Source: Alphaproteobacteria bacterium (GTDB taxonomy: Bacteria; Pseudomonadota; Alphaproteobacteria; Micavibrionales; Micavibrionaceae). From it: a stretch of DNA of 5,331 bases. The position numbers were made by a program, and so were the translations under genes. This document shows, piece by piece, positions 1-4,935 of this stretch; positions within the stretch are counted from its first letter, which is position 1; each line of letters starts with the position of its first letter. A model generated the notes under the pieces. It was not told the origin of the DNA, did no database searches, and was given only the letters and a program-made list of their open reading frames with translations. Where the stretch lies: the NCBI GenBank assembly GCA_030432775.1, contig JAUILO010000153.1:1-5331 (forward strand). Direction: 5' to 3'.

Positions 1-1
1 A

Positions 2-2011
2 TTCAAAACCAAGTCTGGCCGTATTGTCGATTTGTATATCTATGTACGTGATGGTGATCAAGGGCAATGCACGCATGCCATGGAATCCCTAAAACATTCT
101 ATGAAGTGGGAAGAAGATGTTTATGGTCTGGAATACGATCTTGATATATTCAACATTGTCGCCGTTAGCGACTTCAACATGGGAGCTATGGAGAATAAAT
201 CCCTCAACATTTTCAACACCGCTCTGGTTCTGGCGCAACAAGAAACCGCAACGGACACTGATTTCGAACGTGTTGAAGCCGTGATCGCGCATGAATATTT
301 CCACAATTGGTCTGGTAACCGCATTACCTGCCGTGACTGGTTCCAGCTTTCGTTGAAAGAAGGGCTGACGGTATTCCGTGATCAAGAATTTAGCTCTGAT
401 ATGAACTCGCGGGGCGTCAAACGTATTGATGATGTCGACCTATTGCGCCGCATGCAATTTGTCGAAGATTCCGGTTCTATGGCGCACCCTATTCGTCCCG
501 ATAATTACATCGAGATCAATAATTTCTACACTGTGACTGTTTATGAAAAAGGCGCAGAAGTTATACGCATGCAGCACACTTTACTTGGGGCGGAAACATA
601 CCGAAAAGCCACGGATTTGTATTTTGACCGCCATGACGGACAAGCTGTCACTTGTGAGGATTTTGTCAAATGTATGGAAGATGCTTCCGGGCAGGATCTA
701 AGCCAGTTTTTCTTATGGTACAAACAGGCCGGAACGCCGCATGTTCACGTCACCACTGATTACGATGCGGCAAGCAGCAAGATGACATTACGTTTTAAAC
801 AATCTACACCGGACACACCGGGCCAAACAAACAAACTGCCACTGCATATGCCCATCAAAACAGCCATTATCGGAACAGATGGCAGCGAAGTTGTCAGCGA
901 AACCGTATTGCATCTAAAAGAAGCCGAACAGGAATTTACCTTTGATAACATTCCCGAAGGTAGCGTCGCATCAATTTTACGCGGCTTTTCCGCACCGGTG
1001 AAGCTAACGAGCGACCTTAGCCGTGAAAATATACGCTTCCTGATGTTAAACGACACAGATGGCTTTAATCGCTGGGAATGCGGACAGATTTATGCCTCAC
1101 AGATGATCCATGAGATATTGGATGCCAAAGAAAAAGGCCAAGCCAGCCCGATATGGCCGGAATTTGTTGAAACATATGGCGGCTTGCTTGAAAAATCATT
1201 ATCCCCTGCCGAAGACAAAGCAGTATCCGCACGCGCCCTCACCTTGCCCGAGCTAACGGTTCTGGCACAGGCGCGCAAGCTGGTTGATCCTTCGATGATA
1301 CAAGCTGTGCTTGACGATATCACACTGACGCTTGCCACAACACATAGAGATTTGCTGCAACAAATCTATAAAGAAAACCGGACATCCGATGTGTTTGATA
1401 ACACGCCACAGGCACATGCCAAACGGCGCCTCCAAAATAAGGCACTATCACTTCTTGGCGCCATTCAGGATGAGGATGCAATTGAACTTGCCCGCATTCA
1501 TTACCTCAGTGCCAATAATATGACTGATCGTGTGGCCGCACTTGCAACGCTAAGTCATATGAACAAGAAAGCCCGTCAGGATCTGTTTGATGATTATTAC
1601 GACCGTTTCAAAGATTACGAACTGGTTGTGAATAAATGGTTTGGCTTGCAAGCGATGGCAGGCAGAGATGATGTGATTGATCATGTCGTAAAGCTTCGCG
1701 GCCATGACGAGTTCACATTAAAAAATCCGAACCGTGTACGGGCTTTATATTCATCCTTTGCCATGATGAACCCGGCCTATTTCCACGATTCATCCGGTCG
1801 CGGTTATGAATTTTTGACTGATGCCATTATCGAGCTGAATGAAATCAACCCGCAAATTGCCGCGCGTTTATTAACCCCGCTTCGTGACTGGAAAAAATAT
1901 ACGCCCGATCGTCAGGAAAAGATCAAGGCACAGCTTAAACGCATTGCTGATCTGCCTGATATTTCCGACAACGTATTTGAAATTGTAAGCAAAACATTGA
2001 ACCAAAGCTAA
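2..2011 (+). CDS. pepN: Aminopeptidase N (M1 family zinc metallopeptidase), 5'-truncated
   Basis: This is a cytosolic zinc aminopeptidase that removes N-terminal residues from peptides during protein turnover. The reading frame is open from the left edge, so the TTG at 32 is an internal Leu codon and not a start. By alignment from memory with the 870-residue E. coli PepN, about 200 N-terminal residues are missing and the C-terminus ends at the expected length. Counting codon 32-34 as residue 1, the substrate-binding GAMEN motif is at 51-55. The zinc site is HEYFH at 87-91 (H87, H91, catalytic E88) with third ligand E110, and the transition-state Tyr is Y171 in YEKGAEVIRM. The remainder of the thermolysin-like domain runs to about residue 234, a beta domain to about 336, and the helical C-terminal domain to 659. 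All visible catalytic residues are intact, so the gene is cut only by the window. It ends 48 bp before rnhB with no terminator between, suggesting co-transcription. Family assignment is very secure. Confidence 0.97.
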   Translation, partial: FKTKSGRIVDLYIYVRDGDQGQCTHAMESLKHSMKWEEDVYGLEYDLDIFNIVAVSDFNMGAMENKSLNIFNTALVLAQQETATDTDFERVEAVIAHEYFHNWSGNRITCRDWFQLSLKEGLTVFRDQEFSSDMNSRGVKRIDDVDLLRRMQFVEDSGSMAHPIRPDNYIEINNFYTVTVYEKGAEVIRMQHTLLGAETYRKATDLYFDRHDGQAVTCEDFVKCMEDASGQDLSQFFLWYKQAGTPHVHVTTDYDAASSKMTLRFKQSTPDTPGQTNKLPLHMPIKTAIIGTDGSEVVSETVLHLKEAEQEFTFDNIPEGSVASILRGFSAPVKLTSDLSRENIRFLMLNDTDGFNRWECGQIYASQMIHEILDAKEKGQASPIWPEFVETYGGLLEKSLSPAEDKAVSARALTLPELTVLAQARKLVDPSMIQAVLDDITLTLATTHRDLLQQIYKENRTSDVFDNTPQAHAKRRLQNKALSLLGAIQDEDAIELARIHYLSANNMTDRVAALATLSHMNKKARQDLFDDYYDRFKDYELVVNKWFGLQAMAGRDDVIDHVVKLRGHDEFTLKNPNRVRALYSSFAMMNPAYFHDSSGRGYEFLTDAIIELNEINPQIAARLLTPLRDWKKYTPDRQEKIKAQLKRIADLPDISDNVFEIVSKTLNQS

Positions 2012-2055
2012 TACACGCAAGGCTTATACGGGCATAGCTAATACGGGCAGGACTG
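2011..2055 (+). repeat. Degenerate 15-bp tandem repeat, three units, between pepN and rnhB
   Basis: Three consecutive 15-bp units start at 2011, 2026 and 2041 and each begins with ATAC. Units 2 and 3 share their first nine bases (ATACGGGCA) exactly, and unit 1 reads ATACACGCA there. The array fills nearly the whole gap. The third unit holds the AGGA that serves as the rnhB ribosome binding site. Slippage-type duplication is the simplest origin; the first unit's divergence suggests it is older. Confidence 0.6.
2049..2052 (+). promoter_or_regulatory. Ribosome binding site of rnhB
   Basis: AGGA lies 7 nt before the ATG at 2060, at normal Shine-Dalgarno spacing, which supports that start codon. 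It lies inside the third unit of the 15-bp repeat. Confidence 0.65.
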
Positions 2056-2059
2056 CGTA

Positions 2060-2710
2060 ATGACAGCTAAAAAACCGATAATACAAAAATTCCCCGATTT
2101 TAAACTCGAGGATAATCATGACGGCGCGGCTTGCGGCCTTGATGAGGTTGGCCGTGCCCCTCTGGCAGGCCCTGTTACAGCTTCCTGCGTGTACATTCCT
2201 GACAATCAGAAACACCACGGCTTTATCAAAGAGATCAGAGATAGCAAAAAACTTTCACGTAAAAAACGCGAGGCTTTATACGACCAGATCACCGGATATT
2301 TTGCCTATGCTATTACTGATATCATGCAAGAAGACGTTGATAGACTAAATATCCATCATGCATCCCTACAAGCCATGGCACGTTCATATGAAACCATGTG
2401 CAAAAACTTTTCACTTCAGCCAGACCTAGCTTTGATTGATGGCAAATTCGCACCTGCCATGCCATGCAAAACCATGACCGTTATCAAGGGTGATAATGTT
2501 AGTGTATCTATTGCCGCCGCATCTATCATCGCCAAGGTTCATCGTGATCGCTATATGGAACAACTGCATAACAAATATCCGCATTATGGCTGGAACACCA
2601 ATGTGGGTTACCCGACCAAACAGCATCTAGAAGCCATCAAAGAACACGGCATTACCGCCCATCATCGCCGCAGCTTTTCACCGATCAAACATTACAGCTT
2701 CGCCAGCTAA
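2060..2710 (+). CDS. rnhB: Ribonuclease HII
   Basis: RNase HII cuts RNA in RNA-DNA hybrids and nicks 5' of single ribonucleotides misincorporated in DNA, starting ribonucleotide excision repair. The 216-residue protein has the family's full layout: the DE pair D28-E29 in GLDEVGRAPLAGPV, D127 in LIDGK, D145 in VIKGD (together the four metal-binding acidic residues), the SIAAASIIAKVHRDR helix from about 150, Y184 in GYPT, and the C-terminal AHHRRSFSPIK signature. The oddity is G31-R32-A33, where the family normally has Gly-Arg-Gly, the loop that reads the 2'-hydroxyl at the RNA-DNA junction. Start ATG 2060 is supported by AGGA 7 nt upstream and gives a normal N-terminal length. The gene lies 48 bp after pepN and 203 bp before ccrM; I recall rnhB next to ccrM in other Alphaproteobacteria but cannot check it here. 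Assignment is secure. Confidence 0.97.
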   Translation: MTAKKPIIQKFPDFKLEDNHDGAACGLDEVGRAPLAGPVTASCVYIPDNQKHHGFIKEIRDSKKLSRKKREALYDQITGYFAYAITDIMQEDVDRLNIHHASLQAMARSYETMCKNFSLQPDLALIDGKFAPAMPCKTMTVIKGDNVSVSIAAASIIAKVHRDRYMEQLHNKYPHYGWNTNVGYPTKQHLEAIKEHGITAHHRRSFSPIKHYSFAS

Positions 2711-2832
2711 CCTTTCTTCGTAAACAAAACCGATTATTCAGAGTTGTATGCCAGAGCATATACAAGTGTTGCATAATTGACTCAACTTTGACTCAGATAT
2801 GAGAACAAAAGCGCAACATATTGACTCTGAAC

Positions 2833-2881
2833 AAAAAAAATTGATTTTTTCCTTGACCCCGACTCGGCAATGACTCATGAT
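2833..2881 (+). promoter_or_regulatory. Candidate sigma-70-type promoter of ccrM with A/T-tract upstream element
   Basis: TTGACC (2853-2858) and CATGAT (2876-2881) are separated by 17 bp and match the sigma-70 -35 and -10 boxes at 5 of 6 and 4 of 6 positions. Eight A's and six T's at 2833-2850 lie just upstream, where an UP element or bent DNA would sit. Transcription would start near 2888, leaving a leader of about 26 nt before ATG 2914. GANTC sites at 2861 and 2872 lie in or at the end of the spacer and the one at 2879 overlaps the -10. No TTAA half-site of a CtrA box occurs between rnhB and ccrM. The -10 is weak, so this is a best candidate only. Confidence 0.45.
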
Positions 2882-2900
2882 TCGAACTCGCAAAACCGAT

Positions 2901-2904
2901 GGAG
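2901..2904 (+). promoter_or_regulatory. Ribosome binding site deciding the ccrM start
   Basis: GGAG lies 9 nt before the ATG at 2914. It overlaps the G of an in-frame upstream ATG at 2899, which has no comparable purine-rich site of its own. This favours 2914 as the main start. Confidence 0.6.
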
Positions 2905-2913
2905 AATACAAAA

Positions 2914-4056
2914 ATGTCGACTGCTAAAAATCAAAAAAAGACTCAGAATCCGTCTAAGGACTCAGACCTAAAAACGAACTGTATCTTGCAAGGAGATACG
3001 ATTGAAAAACTGAGAACGATACCGGATGAAAGTATCGACATGATTTTTGCCGACCCACCATATAACCTTCAGCTTGGCGGCGATCTTCACAGACCAAACA
3101 ACACACGTGTTGATGCAGTCGATGATGAATGGGATAAATTCGACAGCTTTAAAACATATGACGATTTCTCGCGCGAATGGCTTACCGAGGCATATCGCAC
3201 ACTTAAACCTAATGGCACAATCTGGGTTATTGGCAGCTACCACAATATCTTCCGCATTGGCGCGATCTTACAAGATCTAGGCTATTGGGTACTCAATGAT
3301 GTAATCTGGCGCAAAACTAACCCTATGCCAAATTTCCGCGGTCGCCGCTTTACCAATGCCCATGAAACAATGATCTGGGCGGCTAAATCCGAGAAATCAA
3401 AATATTGCTTTAATTATGACGCAATGAAAAGCCTGAACGATGATGTGCAGATGCGCAGTGACTGGTTCATACCATTATGTACAGGATCAGAACGTCTTAA
3501 AAATAATGAAGGACAAAAAGCACATCCGACACAAAAACCCGAAGCCTTACTTTACCGCGTATTGATGTCATCAACCAATAAAGGAGACCTTGTCCTGGAC
3601 CCCTTCTTTGGCACCGGCACTACAGGTGCTGTCGCCAAAAAACTTGGCCGTGATTATATCGGTATCGAGCGCGAAGATGATTACATCAAAGTCGCATCAC
3701 AGCGCCTTGATAGCGTTAAACCGATTTCAGATAATGAAATTCTTAAAATTCCATCCAAACGCACAGCGACACGCGTACCATTTGGTACACTGATTGAACG
3801 GGGCATGTTAAAGCCCGGAACCAAGCTGAGCGATGCACGCGGTAAATTCGAAGCCAAAATCGCGGCGGATGGCAATATCATATCCTCCGGACACAGAGGA
3901 TCTATCCATAAGGTAGGCGCAGCCTTACAAGGCGCACCATCGTGTAATGGCTGGACATTCTGGCACTACAAAGATTCAGGAAAAGCCATTCCAATCGATG
4001 CGCTACGCGAAATAATTCGCGCCGATAGCGAAAAAGGTCAGACAGCCAGCAACTAA
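2914..4056 (+). CDS. ccrM: CcrM-type DNA adenine-N6 methyltransferase, GANTC-specific (beta class)
   Basis: The enzyme transfers a methyl group from S-adenosylmethionine to adenine N6 in GANTC. In Alphaproteobacteria it acts late in the cell cycle and remethylates newly replicated DNA. From ATG 2914 it has 380 residues. The beta-class order is clear: catalytic DPPY at 47-50, then the cofactor-binding DPFFGTGTTG from 229. The segment between (including DDEWDKF, IGSYHNIFR, NPMPNFRGRRF, HPTQKPEALLYR) closely follows Caulobacter CcrM. The C-terminal recognition domain is present, with GSIHKVGA and CNGWTFWHY (N345, W347) near 329-352, which separates it from plain HinfI-like enzymes lacking that tail. 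Relative to the 358-residue Caulobacter protein it has a Lys/Ser-rich N-terminal extension of about 17 residues and a short C-terminal tail. An in-frame ATG at 2899 would add five residues but lacks a ribosome site. Codons for the extension carry three GANTC sites. A strong terminator follows, so it ends its transcription unit. Confidence 0.96.
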   Translation: MSTAKNQKKTQNPSKDSDLKTNCILQGDTIEKLRTIPDESIDMIFADPPYNLQLGGDLHRPNNTRVDAVDDEWDKFDSFKTYDDFSREWLTEAYRTLKPNGTIWVIGSYHNIFRIGAILQDLGYWVLNDVIWRKTNPMPNFRGRRFTNAHETMIWAAKSEKSKYCFNYDAMKSLNDDVQMRSDWFIPLCTGSERLKNNEGQKAHPTQKPEALLYRVLMSSTNKGDLVLDPFFGTGTTGAVAKKLGRDYIGIEREDDYIKVASQRLDSVKPISDNEILKIPSKRTATRVPFGTLIERGMLKPGTKLSDARGKFEAKIAADGNIISSGHRGSIHKVGAALQGAPSCNGWTFWHYKDSGKAIPIDALREIIRADSEKGQTASN

Positions 4057-4111
4057 AGCTGCGCAGCATAAATATAAAAACAAGAAACCAAGCAACTTGT
4101 TAAACAGCACT

Positions 4112-4150
4112 ATAAACACGGTCGCCCTTAAAGCGCCGTGTTTATTTTAT
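4112..4150 (+). terminator. Intrinsic terminator downstream of ccrM
   Basis: A 10-bp perfect stem pairs 4112-4121 with 4136-4145 and includes AAACACGG/CCGTGTTT. It continues past a single bulged T (4122) into CGC/GCG (4123-4125 with 4133-4135), closing a 7-nt loop CCTTAAA. The 3' side runs into TTTATTTTAT, a broken T-tract. Placed 56 nt after the ccrM stop codon, it fits a rho-independent terminator and isolates ccrM from folB. Confidence 0.8.
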
Positions 4151-4204
4151 CTACGGCGGTTCAACAAGAGTAGTCAAAGGGTTAGCAGTTAAACTGACTG
4201 ATCA

Positions 4205-4234
4205 ATGAGCCGTTCAATAATGAGCCGTTCAATA
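4205..4234. repeat. Perfect 15-bp tandem duplication (2 copies)
   Basis: ATGAGCCGTTCAATA occurs at 4205-4219 and again, identical and adjacent, at 4220-4234. It lies between the ccrM terminator and the folB promoter. Perfect identity in non-coding DNA suggests a recent slippage event or selection for two copies, for instance as a binding site. The period equals that of the array before rnhB, but the sequence is unrelated. Confidence 0.85.
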
Positions 4235-4252
4235 GATAGTGCAAAACATATC

Positions 4253-4270
4253 TGACAGAATTGACAGAAT
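4253..4270. repeat. Perfect 9-bp tandem duplication carrying the folB -35 box
   Basis: TGACAGAAT is present at 4253-4261 and again at 4262-4270. In the first copy the preceding base is C, giving CTGACA. In the second copy the preceding base is the last T of copy one, giving a perfect TTGACA. The junction of the duplication therefore creates the consensus -35 hexamer. Confidence 0.85.
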
Positions 4271-4289
4271 TCAGGCCGATATGTATAAG
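4261..4289 (+). promoter_or_regulatory. Near-consensus sigma-70 promoter of folB
   Basis: TTGACA (4261-4266, 6 of 6) and TATAAG (4284-4289, 5 of 6) are separated by exactly 17 bp. The expected transcription start, six to eight bases after the -10, is about 4295-4297, directly at the ATG at 4298. That would make the folB mRNA leaderless or nearly so, which fits the absence of any Shine-Dalgarno sequence. No GANTC site lies nearby. Confidence 0.8.
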
Positions 4290-4297
4290 CGTTGATC

Positions 4298-4720
4298 ATG
4301 AACAAATTATTCAAAGTCGTAACCGATAACACAAATGCACTTCCTCAATCAGGGGCAGCAAGCAACGCGTATAGCAAAGTCATAATCAAAGATCTTGTCG
4401 TTGATATGTTCATCGGTATTTATGATACGGAAAAACAAAACACACAGCGCGTAATTATTAATATCGATGTCTTCACTGCCCATAAAAACAGCTGGGATGG
4501 CGATGATTACGGTGATGTGGTGTGTTATGAGACTATCGTGAATAAGGTCAAGGACATGGCCGCATCAGGACACATCCACCTTGTTGAAACATTTGCACAT
4601 AAAATTGCCGATTACTGCCTCGAAAACGAAGCGACAGCGCAAGTAATCGTTCGTGTAGAAAAACCGGACATCATGACCGATACGGCTACTGTCGGTTTTG
4701 AAATCAAGAAAATCAAATAG
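4298..4720 (+). CDS. folB: Dihydroneopterin aldolase family protein (FolB-type)
   Basis: FolB converts 7,8-dihydroneopterin to 6-hydroxymethyl-7,8-dihydropterin and glycolaldehyde in folate synthesis, as a cytosolic oligomer with a tunnelling fold. From ATG 4298 the protein has 140 residues. The family core starts near residue 26 (KVIIKDLVVDMFIGIYDTEK): E45 aligns with the active-site Glu of E. coli and S. aureus FolB, Y77 with the conserved Tyr, E97 in HLVETFAHKIA with the pterin-anchoring Glu, and K122 in VEKPDIM with the catalytic Lys, before the closing VGFEIKKIK strand. About 25 extra N-terminal residues, low in hydrophobics, precede the usual start of roughly 118-120 residue family members. 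A TTG at 4292 is in frame but lies only 3 nt after the -10 box, so ATG 4298 is preferred. No folP or folK is adjacent, so a related aldolase or epimerase role is possible. It converges on the next gene. Confidence 0.85.
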   Translation: MNKLFKVVTDNTNALPQSGAASNAYSKVIIKDLVVDMFIGIYDTEKQNTQRVIINIDVFTAHKNSWDGDDYGDVVCYETIVNKVKDMAASGHIHLVETFAHKIADYCLENEATAQVIVRVEKPDIMTDTATVGFEIKKIK

Positions 4721-4935
4721 ATCACGATTATAGGACGGCCATTGATAATGAGGCTACCTATCAGGCTCTTTGCATTCAGCAGCAGGAAACCTATAGGCGC
4801 CCTATACTTACATTAACCTGCACATCTATCAAATATATCTCGCCAGCAATAAACAGCGTTAATAAGCGTTGCGCAGCACATGAGCTAGGTCTTTTTAAAC
4901 CAGTCTTGCGGTATATTTTACGTCTATTTTTATGC
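4721..4935. other. Convergent intergenic region with a weak nested hairpin
   Basis: This gap separates the 3' ends of folB and the minus-strand gene. TATAGG at 4792-4797 pairs with CCTATA at 4801-4806 around a 3-nt loop, and GCAGG (4782-4786) can pair with CCTGC (4817-4821) outside it. No T-tract follows on either strand, so a terminator role for the convergent genes is only possible. I see no credible small gene, promoter or RNA here. Confidence 0.3.

Larger units (their letters stand above)
2779..2963. promoter_or_regulatory. Dense GANTC methylation-site cluster over the ccrM promoter and 5' coding end
   Basis: Nine GANTC sites start at 2779, 2790, 2823, 2861, 2872, 2879, 2940, 2946 and 2959. 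Seven are GACTC; 2879 is GATTC and 2946 is GAATC. GANTC is the known target of CcrM methyltransferases, and the gene that follows encodes one. Random expectation is one site per 256 bp, and only four sites (83, 467, 1787, 3973) occur in the rest of the window. Four of the upstream sites sit in a TGACTC(A/T) context. In Caulobacter, methylation of GANTC in the ccrM promoter region lowers its transcription, and the regulator GcrA acts at promoters with methylated GANTC. A methylation-responsive control region is therefore the likely role, by inference. Confidence 0.8.

Noticed and set aside
32..34. TTG at 32 as the start of the peptidase
   Set aside because: The frame is open to the left edge and the upstream codons (FKTKSGRIVD) match PepN, so this is an internal Leu.
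760..1338. Antisense open frames across pepN
   Set aside because: They lie opposite a strongly conserved gene, lack ribosome sites and match no family, so they are shadows.
2744..2765. Hairpin TTGTATGC/GCATATACAA as an rnhB terminator
   Set aside because: The stem is AT-rich, has a 2-nt bulge, and no T-tract follows.
2833..2850. A-tract/T-tract inverted repeat as a terminator
   Set aside because: There are no G-C pairs and the loop would be too small; its position just upstream of a -35 fits an UP element or bent DNA better.
4058..4067. Palindrome GCTGCGCAGC right after the ccrM stop, partly repeated as TGCGCAGCA at 4870-4878
   Set aside because: It is short, GC-only and without a loop; two partial copies in 5 kb are within reach of chance.
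4079..4101. AACAAG/CTTGTT hairpin before the ccrM terminator
   Set aside because: Six weak pairs around an 11-nt loop; the following hairpin at 4112-4145 is much stronger and explains termination.
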